Below, in pieces: positions 53,275 to 62,420 of a stretch of 64,000 nt of DNA. Location of the stretch: NCBI GenBank assembly GCA_900555615.1, contig USMB01000002.1, forward strand, positions 50,672-114,671. Direction: 5' to 3'. The notes under the pieces were generated by a model. That model had not been told where the DNA came from and ran no database searches. It was given only the letters and a program-made list of their open reading frames with translations. Source of the stretch: an uncultured Clostridium sp. (GTDB lineage: Bacteria > Bacillota > Clostridia > TANB77 > CAG-508). Each line of letters starts with the position of its first letter. Position 1 is the stretch's first letter. A program made the translations under genes and the position numbers.

Positions 53275-53916
53275 ATGAAAAAAATATTAACAATTTTATT
53301 ATTAATAATGTTAATAATATCTTTATTCCAAATTACAAATATGTATGCATTGTATAAAGAAAAAATAGAAGGTAATTATTCTAATTTATTAGGAGTATGG
53401 TCAATAAAAGTAAATGGAGTAGATATATCATCAGGTGGAGAAAAACAAACATTTGACATGTCAGAAGATAATTTAACATATTTAGATTCTGCAACAGTCA
53501 AAACAGGAAAGTTTGCACCAGGAACACAAGCGTGTTTTGAGGTGGTTATAGATCCAACCAATACAGATGTATCTATTCTTTATACTCTTGACATTAAATT
53601 AAGTTCAATTAAAGAAGCAAAATTAACATTAGTAAAAGTAGAAAATTATTTTCAAAAAGATGGAGAAACAGATAAAATTACAAATGAAGATGTAAATACA
53701 GGAGTAGAATCTCATACAGCGATTATACCGATAGGAAAAATAAATAAAAGCTATAAGAACCATATAAAAATGTATTTTGAATGGATAAATCTTGAAGAAA
53801 ACAATGAAAATGATTCTATTATAGGAAGTACAGAAGATGGAGGCAAAATTACAATTCCATTGGAGATTAATTTAAAACAATACACAGGAGAAGGGATAAC
53901 AAATGAAACAATATAA
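53275..53916 (+). CDS. TasA-like exported subunit
   Basis: A 213-residue protein with a hydrophobic N-terminal segment (about 4-22) ending QITNMYALYKEKIEG, a SipW-type boundary. The mature part has KFAPGTQACFEVVIDPTNTDVSILYTL. The APG-x-x-x-x-F-x-V-x-I-D core is shared with TasA/camelysin-like fibre subunits, and IKMYFEW and PLEINLKQYTG follow near the end. The start codon directly follows the stop of the degenerate peptidase gene, with AAGGAAGG at 53263-53270. Its 3' end overlaps the next peptidase gene by 14 bases, so translation of the three is probably coupled. No sortase or C-terminal anchor is present. Subunit role inferred from family features. Confidence 0.7.
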   Translation: MKKILTILLLIMLIISLFQITNMYALYKEKIEGNYSNLLGVWSIKVNGVDISSGGEKQTFDMSEDNLTYLDSATVKTGKFAPGTQACFEVVIDPTNTDVSILYTLDIKLSSIKEAKLTLVKVENYFQKDGETDKITNEDVNTGVESHTAIIPIGKINKSYKNHIKMYFEWINLEENNENDSIIGSTEDGGKITIPLEINLKQYTGEGITNETI

Positions 53917-54403
53917 AATTATGAATATTATAATTATTTTATTAAGTATCATTGCTATTATTGCAATTTGTAGCTTCTTTCAAATTAGTGTATTAGGAAA
54001 AGAGTATGCAGATATATTTGGATATACTGTTTTTAAAACTGAAACAGGTAGTATGTCACCAACAATTGAAATAGATGATATTGTATTTGTAAAATTAGGA
54101 AATCATGATTTGAATGAAAATGATATTATAACATATAAAAATGGAAAAGCAATTATAACACATAGAATAGTGAAAATGGAAAATGATACTATTGTTGCAA
54201 AAGGTGATAACAACAATTCAGAAGATGCACCAATTACTAAAGATTTGGTCATTGGAAAGGTTGTATTTTGCATAAATCATGTAGCTGTTTGGAAAAAAGT
54301 ATTTTCAGATATACAAGTAATAATACCAGTTTGTATTACATTAATTTTATTTGTAATAATTGTCTTATATAAAGAGAAAACAGGTGATGAAAATGTTGGA
54401 TAA
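53903..54403 (+). CDS. sipW: SipW-type signal peptidase I
   Basis: A 166-residue membrane protease with all the expected boxes: nucleophile ETGSMSPTIEIDDIVFV (Ser50), general base IITHRI (His87), and KGDNNNSEDAP (Asp102, Asp108). Membrane segments lie at about 8-31 and 139-156. SipW-type peptidases use Ser/His with an Asp, and process TasA-type subunits after atypical signal peptides. The gene overlaps the 3' end of the TasA-like gene before it (14 bases) and the 5' end of the one after it (11 bases), which points to those two as substrates. This is the most canonical of the five paralogues in the cluster. Confidence 0.88.
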   Translation: MKQYKIMNIIIILLSIIAIIAICSFFQISVLGKEYADIFGYTVFKTETGSMSPTIEIDDIVFVKLGNHDLNENDIITYKNGKAIITHRIVKMENDTIVAKGDNNNSEDAPITKDLVIGKVVFCINHVAVWKKVFSDIQVIIPVCITLILFVIIVLYKEKTGDENVG

Positions 54404-54965
54404 AAAAAAATTGAAAAAACTTCTTGTAATATTAGTACTAATTGCTATAATAGTAGTTACAATTATTTTGATTAGAAATACTTTAGCAAGATACGAATCT
54501 GATGCAACATCAAGCAAAGACGTTGATGTAGCATTTTGGATAGTAAACAATACATTTGAATCAAATCAAGTTGTAATTAAAAATATTTATCCGGCAGATA
54601 CAACATATGATTATTCATTTACTGTATCAAACTTTGAAGGCAATAAAAAAGCTGAAACAGATTTAACTTATGATTTAGTTTTAAAAATGACAACAAATTT
54701 GCCATTAGAATATGATGTACAAAAAAATGGTAAAGCATGTAAAAAAACAGAAGAATTAATTCAAGATGAAGATGGAACTTATTATAGGCAGATAAAACTT
54801 GATACAGATGCCAATGGACTAAAGATGAAACAAGGAACAGATCAAACAGATACTTTTGTTATAAAAGTAAAATTTCCAAAATCAAATAACACAAATCTTG
54901 AGTATGCAGATTTAATGGAATATATAAAATTAGATTTAACTGCAAAACAAGTAATCGAGGAGTAG
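54393..54965 (+). CDS. TasA/camelysin-like exported subunit
   Basis: A 190-residue protein when started at the ATG at 54393, six bases after AGGTG (54382-54386). Earlier in-frame starts (TTG 54360, ATG 54387) have no spaced ribosome site. It has a basic N-terminus, a hydrophobic segment (about 10-28), and the boundary NTLARYESDATSSKDVDVAFW. The mature domain has IYPADTTYDYSFTVSNFEG followed by a TDLTYDLVLKMTT strand and a PLEYDV strand, the usual core of SipW-dependent fibre subunits. It overlaps the sipW gene. No C-terminal anchor. Confidence 0.72.
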   Translation: MLDKKKLKKLLVILVLIAIIVVTIILIRNTLARYESDATSSKDVDVAFWIVNNTFESNQVVIKNIYPADTTYDYSFTVSNFEGNKKAETDLTYDLVLKMTTNLPLEYDVQKNGKACKKTEELIQDEDGTYYRQIKLDTDANGLKMKQGTDQTDTFVIKVKFPKSNNTNLEYADLMEYIKLDLTAKQVIEE

Positions 54966-54972
54966 AGGTAAC

Positions 54973-56019
54973 ATGAAGAATTTAATGGATGTGTATCTAA
55001 GCTTTACAGAAAGAAAAATAAAAAAATATATGAAACTTATATTTAATCAATACTATGATGAAAACATAGTAAATGAATATTTAAGAACATATATAAATGC
55101 AAGATATTATAATATTATAAATATAGAAAAGCCAGCCAGGGCTTTTTACTTGCGAATATTAGATGAACTAGATTATAAAGAAGATACATTGATGGAAAAA
55201 TGCGAAAAAGAAGCAGAAAGCTTAAGTGAAAAACAACAAAGACTTAAAGTAATTAGTACAGTAAAAGAAGTTTTTGGATATATATTGTTTTTTGATAATG
55301 TAAGAAATATAGAAAACTTTAAAACTATTGGAAGCATCAAAGAAATTGTAGCTAAAGCATTAGCAGTTGCTAGTGAAGCATATGGATTTAAAGTACCAAA
55401 AGATGCAGAAGATAAAATTTATAAGGAAATAAAAAGCGATTTATTATCAAAAGATTTGTTTTTGGACAAGTTTGATACTGATGAATTTATGTTAAACTTC
55501 GAAAATAGTGAATTAAGAGATGACTTGTTTTTTGTAGAATTATTATATAATGTAAAAATGCCAATGCAATATAGTAGCCAAGCAGTAGCTCAAGTATTTT
55601 CAGAGGGAATTATTGCAGAAGATAAACTTCAAGTAGAATATTTATTATTAAGTATAATAGTTATAAGAGATATTGTTAATGGGAGCTTTAAAGATACATA
55701 TATTGTAGAATTTGCTCCAACTTTATTTAAAAAGAAGCAAAAACTAGATAGTTTATTATCTATTATAGACAATCAAGCATTGCAATCTGAAATAAGTCTA
55801 AACATTATGTATTCGGATTATATAAAAAATAAAAAAAGTGTGTTTGAGTACACTAAAAAGGGCTTTAATTTTACAATTACTCTGGACAATTCAATACAAA
55901 GCATAGAGGATGTTGAAGAATTAAAAATGTTTAAAATTGTTATAGCTCAAAAAAATTTAGTATTATACAGAGACTTAAAGAAGAACAAAACATTATTTAC
56001 TAATGTAGTATTTAAATAG
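54973..56019 (+). CDS. Cytoplasmic helical protein of unknown function
   Basis: A 348-residue protein with no signal peptide or membrane segment, rich in predicted helix (for example MDVYLSFTERKIKKYMKLIF and VSEAYGF-like turns), ending in a short beta-looking C-terminus (FNFTITLDNS to NVVFK). I do not recognise the family. It starts eight bases after the TasA-like gene, with GAGGT at 54965-54969, and ends 22 bases before the AAA+ gene. That makes it the first cytoplasmic component of a block continuing with the ATPase and its partner. Its position suggests an adaptor between the ATPase and the secreted subunits, which is inference only. Confidence 0.6.
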   Translation: MKNLMDVYLSFTERKIKKYMKLIFNQYYDENIVNEYLRTYINARYYNIINIEKPARAFYLRILDELDYKEDTLMEKCEKEAESLSEKQQRLKVISTVKEVFGYILFFDNVRNIENFKTIGSIKEIVAKALAVASEAYGFKVPKDAEDKIYKEIKSDLLSKDLFLDKFDTDEFMLNFENSELRDDLFFVELLYNVKMPMQYSSQAVAQVFSEGIIAEDKLQVEYLLLSIIVIRDIVNGSFKDTYIVEFAPTLFKKKQKLDSLLSIIDNQALQSEISLNIMYSDYIKNKKSVFEYTKKGFNFTITLDNSIQSIEDVEELKMFKIVIAQKNLVLYRDLKKNKTLFTNVVFK

Positions 56020-56041
56020 CAAAGAAACAGGAGATAGAAAT

Positions 56042-57622
56042 ATGGAAACATATGGTAGATTTTTATTTGAATTTTTGCATCAGTTTTTCTCAGGGTTTGG
56101 AGAAATGCTTGATGGAATATGGAAAGGAATAGTTAATTTATTTAATTTTCCACAATATTACTATATAATAAAAAATTATGCTAATGACTTTAATACCTCA
56201 GAATGGTTATTAACTGGAATTGCAATAATATGTTTAGTAATAGTAATTGGAAGCATTATTGGATTAATAGTTTTCTTTCTAAAAAAACATATGAAGTGGA
56301 GAAAAAAAATAATTGATCAAGAAGAATTATTAAAACAAATAGATACATTAAATAATCAAGTTGATGAATTAGTTGATGAAAAATTGCAATTGTTAGCTAT
56401 GAAAACACCAGAATTAGGAGTTAATAATCCTCCAAGTATAGGTGTAAATAGACCAGCATTAGCAGGTGTTGGAGCAAGAGCTGGCGTAGCAGGTGGAAGT
56501 CAAGGTGGAGGAAGTAATGACGAAGCAATTGACCCAAGTAAACAAAGTAGATTTTCAAAACTTACTTTAATAGACCAAGAATATGCAAAATATAAACAAA
56601 AAGACTATCATAATTCATTTACTTTACCTGAATTTTGTTATAGATTTAGAAATTTTGCAGCTAGTAAATTAAAGTTATATTATAGTGAAAAAATGATAAG
56701 ATTATTCGTATCTGCAATAGCTTCTACAAAATTAGTAATTTTACAAGGTATATCTGGTACAGGTAAAACATCTATATCATTAGCATGGGGTAATTTCGTA
56801 AAACACCCATCATGTGTAGCATCTGTACAACCATCTTGGAGAGATAGAACAGATATATTTGGTTACTTAAACGAATTTACAAAAAAATTCAATGAAACAG
56901 ACTTCTTAGCATATTTATATGAAGCTGGATATACAGACGAAATATTTACAGTAATCCTAGATGAGATGAACTTGGCACGTGTTGAGTATTATTTTGCAGA
57001 AATGTTATCAATTCTAGAAATGCACAGTACAAAAGATTGGAAAATTGAGGTTGTACAAAGTTCGTGGCCATCAGATCCAAAGAAATTAATAAGAGGAAAA
57101 TTACAAATTCCACCAAATGCTTGGTATATAGGAACAATCAACAACGATGACTCTACATTCATGGTAACAGATAAGGTATACGATAGAGCTATGCCTATAG
57201 ATATTAACGAAAAGGGTATTGCATTTGAACCAGATGAAGTAGATGCACTTGATGTAAATTATTCTTATTTAAATGGTCTATTTGAAAAAGCTATGGTTGA
57301 TTATGCAATATCACCAGCAACACTAAAGAAAATAGATGACATGGATAACTACACAATTAAGCATTTCAGGGTTGCGTTTGGTAACCGTATCGTAAAACAC
57401 ATGAGAAAATTCGTTCCAGTGTATGTTGCATGCGGAGGAGATGAAACTGATGCTGTAGATTATTTCATGGCCAAAAAAGTATTAAGAAAATTCGAAGGAT
57501 TGAACTTAACTTTAATTAGAGATGAAATTGATGGATATATAGAATTCTTGGACAAAAATTTTGGAAAAGGTAAAATGGCAGAATGTATAGAATTTTTATT
57601 GAGACTTAAGAAGATGTCTTAG
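56042..57622 (+). CDS. Membrane-anchored McrB-like AAA+ ATPase
   Basis: A 526-residue protein. Residues 1-50 are aromatic-rich and possibly amphipathic; 55-81 is a membrane segment; 85-120 looks coiled-coil; 125-160 is a flexible Gly/Pro/Ala linker; the AAA+ domain follows. Walker A is GISGTGKTS (236-244), Walker B VILDEMNLARVE (304-315), and the sensor/arginine-finger region reads GTINNDDSTFMVTDKVYDRA (364-383). The DEMNLARVEYYFAEMLSILE stretch is the signature of McrB-type and related AAA_5 ATPases. McrB itself has an N-terminal DNA-binding domain and partners a nuclease; here that end is a membrane anchor and no nuclease motif is seen nearby. In an operon of peptidases and exported subunits it more likely remodels or gates a membrane assembly. 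A phage-defence role is not excluded. Confidence 0.8.
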   Translation: METYGRFLFEFLHQFFSGFGEMLDGIWKGIVNLFNFPQYYYIIKNYANDFNTSEWLLTGIAIICLVIVIGSIIGLIVFFLKKHMKWRKKIIDQEELLKQIDTLNNQVDELVDEKLQLLAMKTPELGVNNPPSIGVNRPALAGVGARAGVAGGSQGGGSNDEAIDPSKQSRFSKLTLIDQEYAKYKQKDYHNSFTLPEFCYRFRNFAASKLKLYYSEKMIRLFVSAIASTKLVILQGISGTGKTSISLAWGNFVKHPSCVASVQPSWRDRTDIFGYLNEFTKKFNETDFLAYLYEAGYTDEIFTVILDEMNLARVEYYFAEMLSILEMHSTKDWKIEVVQSSWPSDPKKLIRGKLQIPPNAWYIGTINNDDSTFMVTDKVYDRAMPIDINEKGIAFEPDEVDALDVNYSYLNGLFEKAMVDYAISPATLKKIDDMDNYTIKHFRVAFGNRIVKHMRKFVPVYVACGGDETDAVDYFMAKKVLRKFEGLNLTLIRDEIDGYIEFLDKNFGKGKMAECIEFLLRLKKMS

Positions 57623-57642
57623 TTCATAACGGGGGAAAGAAA

Positions 57643-58767
57643 ATGAAGGACTTAAATATTTTGAAATTAGCCAGTATAGAAAGAGAAAAATCAGTACAGT
57701 TTCTTGGTCAGATAAATTCGAAATTACTTATGGATGTAAGCAAAAGTAGGGTTACAGAAAATAATGAATGGATAGATATGGTAGAATTTACAATGCCATA
57801 TCTTGAAAAGGCATTAACCAAGCAAATAAAAAATATTGTTACAGAGGAAGAAATCATTAAAATAGAGTTGATAAAAAAAGTAACAGTAGAAAGTGTAAAA
57901 CATTTATCTAAAAATGTAAATCTTGTAGATAGATATAATCAACAAAGTGGCGAAGTTGTACCAAAGAAAATATTAAATGCCTATAAAGAAGAAACATTTC
58001 TTACATATGAAAATAGGTTTTTATATACATTAATAAAATTAATAGAAGATTTTATATATTTAAGAGAAAAGCAATCTCCTAACGAATATAAAGGAAAGAA
58101 CTATCAAAAGGCTAATTATGAAGCTTCTATAAAACTAAAAAAAGAAAAAGTAAAAGTAAATGTAGAGTATAATTCAGAAGTACTAACAGGAATTAGAAAA
58201 ACAGATGGTAGTGCAGAAAGAATTGCTGATATAAAAAAGAAATTAAAGGTTTTAAAACAAACTGATGTATATGTAACATTAGTTTCCAAAAAAGCTACAT
58301 ATGTAAAAGCACCATTAAAGATGACAAATGTTTTGCTTAAAAACGTAAATTTTCAATATGCTGTAAAACTATGGAATTACTTAAGTGAGCAAATTGAATT
58401 AAATGATAAGATTACAAATGAGAGTAGCGAATTTGAAGAAAAAGGAATGGTGAAAAAACTACTAGATGAAGATATATTCTTGATGCATTCTATATTTAAA
58501 AGCACAGATCTAGAAAATCAATTTAAAGGAAAAGCGAAAGCAGCAATAGAAGATAAAAAAGTTACAAAAGAATTAACAGATGCCTTAATTGAAAAGATTA
58601 TAGAATTAAATCCAGATATGTCAGAAAAAGACATAAATAAATTGATAACAGATAAGTTGTTAGTAATGAAAACAAGAAAATTAATATCATTAAAACCAAT
58701 AGAAGATAAATTTAAAGAAAAAATTGATAAATATATGGCAAATGCTAAAGAAGTGAGGTTAAAATAA
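57643..58767 (+). CDS. DUF2357-like partner of the AAA+ protein
   Basis: A 374-residue cytoplasmic protein, lysine-rich, with a central motif FLTYENRFLYTLIKLIEDF (about 119-137). The T-x-ENRF-x-x-x-x-L pattern is typical of DUF2357-type proteins encoded next to McrB-like ATPases, where they take the place of McrC. I see no C-terminal PD-(D/E)xK nuclease motif: the last 120 residues are helical and charged (KELTDALIEKIIELN). It therefore looks like an adaptor that engages the ATPase, not a nuclease. The start follows GGGGGA 21 bases after the ATPase stop. Its stop codon abuts the ATG of the next peptidase gene, tying the pair to the secretion genes. Confidence 0.55.
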   Translation: MKDLNILKLASIEREKSVQFLGQINSKLLMDVSKSRVTENNEWIDMVEFTMPYLEKALTKQIKNIVTEEEIIKIELIKKVTVESVKHLSKNVNLVDRYNQQSGEVVPKKILNAYKEETFLTYENRFLYTLIKLIEDFIYLREKQSPNEYKGKNYQKANYEASIKLKKEKVKVNVEYNSEVLTGIRKTDGSAERIADIKKKLKVLKQTDVYVTLVSKKATYVKAPLKMTNVLLKNVNFQYAVKLWNYLSEQIELNDKITNESSEFEEKGMVKKLLDEDIFLMHSIFKSTDLENQFKGKAKAAIEDKKVTKELTDALIEKIIELNPDMSEKDINKLITDKLLVMKTRKLISLKPIEDKFKEKIDKYMANAKEVRLK

Positions 58768-59358
58768 ATGGAAAGCGAAGAAGCAAAAGAAAAAGTTCCG
58801 ACTAAAAAAAATAAAACTGTGAGGAAAACATTTAAAATTTTATGGGATATCATAGTAAAACTAGTAACATTATTAATTGTACTTATATCTTTAATTATAA
58901 TAGTACAAAAAGTTACTAATAATAAAGAATCTTTCTTCGGATATAGAATCTTTAGAGTACAGACAGGAAGTATGATTCCTAAATATCAAATAGGAGATGT
59001 TATATTAGTAAAAAAACAAGATGTTGACAAAATTAAAGTTGGAGATGATGTAACATATTTAGGAGAAAGTTCATCTGTAAAAGGAATATTAATAACCCAT
59101 AGAGTAATTGATATTCAAGAAGTAGATGGAAAAAAGGAATTTCACACACAAGGTATTGCTAATAATCTAGAGGATCCTGTAGTGTATGGAAATCAAATAA
59201 ATGGTGTGGTACAATTTAAAATGCCAATATTAACATTACTATGCAAACTTTTAAATAACAAATATATCTTTTACTTTGGAGCAGTATTGCCATTAACTTT
59301 ATATATATTCTTTAGAGTTTTAAAGGCAAATTATGATAAAAAAGTTGAAAGGGATTAG
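58768..59358 (+). CDS. SipW-type signal peptidase I, second active-looking copy
   Basis: A 196-residue protein with a ~25-residue charged N-terminal extension, a membrane segment (about 28-46), then VQTGSMIPKYQIGDVILV (Ser68), ILITHRVIDI (His111) and a second hydrophobic segment near 160-183. The usual KGDNN box is changed to TQGIANNLEDP, retaining Asp136. Catalytic Ser and His are present, so activity is expected. The start codon directly follows the stop of the DUF2357-like gene, with GAGGTT upstream. The gene for a likely substrate follows after three bases (59362). Confidence 0.85.
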   Translation: MESEEAKEKVPTKKNKTVRKTFKILWDIIVKLVTLLIVLISLIIIVQKVTNNKESFFGYRIFRVQTGSMIPKYQIGDVILVKKQDVDKIKVGDDVTYLGESSSVKGILITHRVIDIQEVDGKKEFHTQGIANNLEDPVVYGNQINGVVQFKMPILTLLCKLLNNKYIFYFGAVLPLTLYIFFRVLKANYDKKVERD

Positions 59359-59361
59359 TAT

Positions 59362-60003
59362 ATGAAGAGAAAAAATACGATAAGAATAATAGAAATATTA
59401 TTTATTATATCAATATTAATTACATTTTTTTCTATACAAAGAACCTATGCAAAATATTTCGAAAAAGTTGGAACAACATATAATACCAATATAAAAAAAT
59501 GGGTAATAAACATAAATAACAATAATATTCATGATATGGACTCATTAAGCAAAATAATGCAACCAGTGCTTGTAGAAAATGAAAATATGAATAGTAATGA
59601 AACTCTAATTCCAGGAAGAGAAGGTTATTTTGATATGGTTTTAGATTATAACTATGTAGATTTAGCTTTTGAATATACATTTTCTATAGAGCAATTAAAT
59701 AACACAAAGTTAGCGGATTTTGAAATTTATGGATATTCAGTTATTGATGGAGAAAATCCAGAAGTAGTAGAAACTAAAGAAATAAAAGGTGTTATTGATC
59801 CTACAACAGAATTAGATAGTAATGGAGAAAAGAAAAAAGACATAAGAATTCTATTTAGATGGAATGATGGTGAAGGCAGTGCTATGAACAATGCTTCAGA
59901 TACTCAATTTAGAGGAGAAAAAAATACAGCTAGTGATGCTGATAAAGTACATACAATTTTAAAATATAAGGCAATTGTGACATTTTCACAATATATTGCT
60001 TAA
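59362..60003 (+). CDS. TasA-like exported subunit
   Basis: A 213-residue protein with a hydrophobic N-terminal segment (about 8-25) ending SIQRTYAKYFEKVG, a SipW-type boundary. The mature region contains LIPGREGYFDMVLDYNYVDLAFEYTF, the PG-x-x-x-x-F plus D-x-x-x-x-D-x-x-x-x-Y core seen also in the 53275 product, and ends AIVTFSQYIA. It starts three bases after the preceding peptidase gene, which is probably dedicated to it. A gap of 32 bases follows before the small gene at 60036. Confidence 0.7.
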   Translation: MKRKNTIRIIEILFIISILITFFSIQRTYAKYFEKVGTTYNTNIKKWVININNNNIHDMDSLSKIMQPVLVENENMNSNETLIPGREGYFDMVLDYNYVDLAFEYTFSIEQLNNTKLADFEIYGYSVIDGENPEVVETKEIKGVIDPTTELDSNGEKKKDIRILFRWNDGEGSAMNNASDTQFRGEKNTASDADKVHTILKYKAIVTFSQYIA

Positions 60004-60035
60004 GTATCAAATGATAAAATAGAGGGGTGAGTTTT

Positions 60036-60173
60036 TTGGAAATAAAAAATGTTAAGACAGAAAAATTAGAAGATGATGAAATATTAAATGTGCAAAAACA
60101 AGTAGAGAGCTTCTTAAAGTTTCTAAATAGCGAACAGGATAATATTAAGAAATTAGAGGAGGAAAATTCATGA
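60036..60173 (+). CDS. Small 45-residue charged protein, coupled to the coiled-coil gene
   Basis: TTG start at 60036, preceded by GAGGGGTGAG (60022-60031), and a TGA stop at 60171-60173 overlapping the ATG of the next gene (ATGA at 60170-60173). The product is acidic/lysine-rich and entirely helical in appearance (KLEDDEILNVQKQVESFLKF). The strong ribosome site and 4-base overlap argue for a real gene translationally coupled to the coiled-coil protein, perhaps its small partner. No family recognised. Confidence 0.6.
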   Translation: MEIKNVKTEKLEDDEILNVQKQVESFLKFLNSEQDNIKKLEEENS

Positions 60174-61798
60174 AAGAATTAGTTGAAAATATTGAAAAAC
60201 AAATAAGTACAGATAAAGATGTTATAGCTGTTCTACCAAGAAATGGAATCAAAGCAATAAAAACTCTATTAGAAACAATAAAAGAGATGACTGAAAAATA
60301 TGAATACTTAAATGATAAATTAATGAAAGACATAGAAGAAAGATACAATAAACTTATAGATGTAGAAAAAAATCCACAGATTTCAGAAATAGAAGCTGAA
60401 ATTGAAAAATACGTAAATTCAATAAATACAATAAATAATCGTTCTCCATTTGCGAAGATGGGATTAGACAAAATAATGTATAATGTCAATGGATATTATA
60501 AGAGTGATTTACAAAGATTAAACAGTGAATTAGTGGAAACTGTAAAAAAATTTGAAACAGTAGGAATTAAACTTACTGCAGAAGATTTTAATATAAGCGA
60601 ATATGCTAAAGAGTATATGGAAGTCTTATTAGAAGAGGCATATAATGGAGATATTAATTCAGAAAGAGTTAAAGCAACATTTGAAAAAGTATATTTGAAA
60701 TGTTCAGAAATGGTATCACATTTATATGCAAATATAAGATATATATATGACAAGCATGAAGAACATATAAAGAAATTCTATGATATGAAGACAGAAGAAA
60801 TTACTAAAGATTTAAAAGCTACACAAGAAGAAATTGAAGAAAGCAAAAATAATCTTATTAAAAAGAAACATTTATTAGAAGAAGTTGATAGTAAGGTTAT
60901 AATACAAAACTTTTTTAGTGGATTATGGAATATCAATGATTACAAAACAGATAATTATCAGAAAATGTATCTAGAGTTAATTTCTAAAGACATTACTAAA
61001 ATATCAGAACAAGAAAAGAAAGAAATGGACGAGAATGTTGAAAAATTAAATGATAATTTAAATGAATATTCAAGATTTTGTGCATACAAGTTTTTAAATG
61101 ATGAAGTATTAAAAATTAGAGAGGAAGAATTAAAGAAACAAGAGGCAGATAAAGAGAAAAAGGAAAAAAAGGCAAAGAAAACACAGTATGATCTTTTGAA
61201 AGAAAGTATCAAGAAATTAACTGTGGAGATATTTAAACTAAATGAAAAAATTGATAAACCAGAAAAAGGATTCTTTAAAAAAGTATCTGCAAATGAAAAA
61301 AAAGAAAGTGAAATGATTTTACAAAGAAATAATCTAATTCTTGATCTGAAGAAAACTTACATGGATTTAGATGGAGAAATAATGAAGAAAAATATAATGG
61401 AAAAAATTAATGAAATTTCATCTGTTCTTGATGTATTAAAATTAGCAAGCAATGACTATGGATTCATGGCAAGAGCAATCATAAAGAAAAATGATGAAAT
61501 AACAGATAAAGAATTAGGAGAAATGATAAAAGAAATAAGAGATTATATTACATTTACAAATTTCGGAGTAATAAATTATGTACAAATAAGCGAGAAAAAA
61601 GAATTAGCTATTATAATTAAAGACAAGTATAAATTATTCGGAATACAAGTTTCAAAAGATAATTTTCAGGAAGATAGCATCGAAGATTTTATGAAGAAAG
61701 TTGCTATCATTACAGATTACAACAATATTTTGAAGAGTGAATTTTCAATTGAAAATTTACAATACATTATGACTGTAAAAGGAATGCTAAAGAAGTAA
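60170..61798 (+). CDS. Large cytoplasmic coiled-coil protein, function unknown
   Basis: A 542-residue protein without signal or membrane segments, dominated by Glu/Lys heptad-like stretches. The strongest coiled-coil-like regions are about 200-240 and 310-400, including a lysine-rich run near EKKEKKAKKTQ. A near-globular C-terminal region (about 425-542) contains GVINYVQISEKKELAII and ends QYIMTVKGMLKK. No nucleotide-binding motif is visible. It overlaps the 45-residue gene by four bases and is followed 14 bases later by another peptidase gene. Lying in the same transcript as the AAA+ protein, it may be a scaffold or substrate of that ATPase. This is inference from context. Confidence 0.6.
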   Translation: MKELVENIEKQISTDKDVIAVLPRNGIKAIKTLLETIKEMTEKYEYLNDKLMKDIEERYNKLIDVEKNPQISEIEAEIEKYVNSINTINNRSPFAKMGLDKIMYNVNGYYKSDLQRLNSELVETVKKFETVGIKLTAEDFNISEYAKEYMEVLLEEAYNGDINSERVKATFEKVYLKCSEMVSHLYANIRYIYDKHEEHIKKFYDMKTEEITKDLKATQEEIEESKNNLIKKKHLLEEVDSKVIIQNFFSGLWNINDYKTDNYQKMYLELISKDITKISEQEKKEMDENVEKLNDNLNEYSRFCAYKFLNDEVLKIREEELKKQEADKEKKEKKAKKTQYDLLKESIKKLTVEIFKLNEKIDKPEKGFFKKVSANEKKESEMILQRNNLILDLKKTYMDLDGEIMKKNIMEKINEISSVLDVLKLASNDYGFMARAIIKKNDEITDKELGEMIKEIRDYITFTNFGVINYVQISEKKELAIIIKDKYKLFGIQVSKDNFQEDSIEDFMKKVAIITDYNNILKSEFSIENLQYIMTVKGMLKK

Positions 61799-61812
61799 TT
61801 GGGTGTGAGAAA

Positions 61813-62406
61813 GTGGAATATAATGTAGATAAAATTTCTAGTAAAATTAAAAATAAGAAAATAAAACATAAAATATTTAAAATAGTTTTATTGAGTATTT
61901 TGTTTATTTTGTTTATTATTAATTTGATATTATCATTTGAAGAAAATACTCATATATGTGGAATTTACGTTTTTAACATTATATCTGAAAGTATGGTACC
62001 TACATTAGATGTAAATGATGTAGTAGTTGTTAAAAAGTGCAAACCAACAGAATTACAAGTTGGGGATATCATAACATATGAAATAGATGGAAGAACAGTT
62101 TCACATAGAATAATACAAATTACAAAAGATGCAAATGTTTTAATTACTACTAAAGGCGATAATAACGAAGTACAAGATCCAGTGCCAATAAAAGGTGACC
62201 AAGTCTTTGGAAGAATGCTATTTAGAGTAAGAAAAATAGGAAAAATTGTTGGTTATATACAAAATGTAAGAGGACTTATTAATATAGTTATATTTATTTT
62301 TATAGTTTATATTTTAATTAGTTTAAAAGAGCAAAAAAGGAATACTAGAAAAATTAAAAGAAAAAAGTATGAGATAAAGAAACTTAGAGACAATTATCAT
62401 CTATAG
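61813..62406 (+). CDS. SipW-type signal peptidase I, third active-looking copy
   Basis: A 197-residue protein that probably starts at GTG 61813; the next in-frame ATG lies inside the catalytic box. It has a lysine-rich N-terminus, a membrane segment (about 22-41), and the nucleophile box IISESMVPTLDVNDVVVV (Ser60, with SES in place of TGS). TVSHRIIQI gives His98 and TTKGDNNEVQDP gives Asp116/Asp122. A second membrane segment (about 150-165) is followed by a very basic cytoplasmic tail. All catalytic residues are present. It is followed eight bases after its stop by another peptidase gene, so two peptidases sit back to back. Confidence 0.85.
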   Translation: MEYNVDKISSKIKNKKIKHKIFKIVLLSILFILFIINLILSFEENTHICGIYVFNIISESMVPTLDVNDVVVVKKCKPTELQVGDIITYEIDGRTVSHRIIQITKDANVLITTKGDNNEVQDPVPIKGDQVFGRMLFRVRKIGKIVGYIQNVRGLINIVIFIFIVYILISLKEQKRNTRKIKRKKYEIKKLRDNYHL

Positions 62407-62420
62407 AAGAGGTAATGAAA

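Noticed and set aside
56042..58767. A McrBC restriction system
   Set aside because: The DNA-binding domain is replaced by a membrane anchor and no nuclease motif is visible in the partner. Defence is kept only as an alternative.
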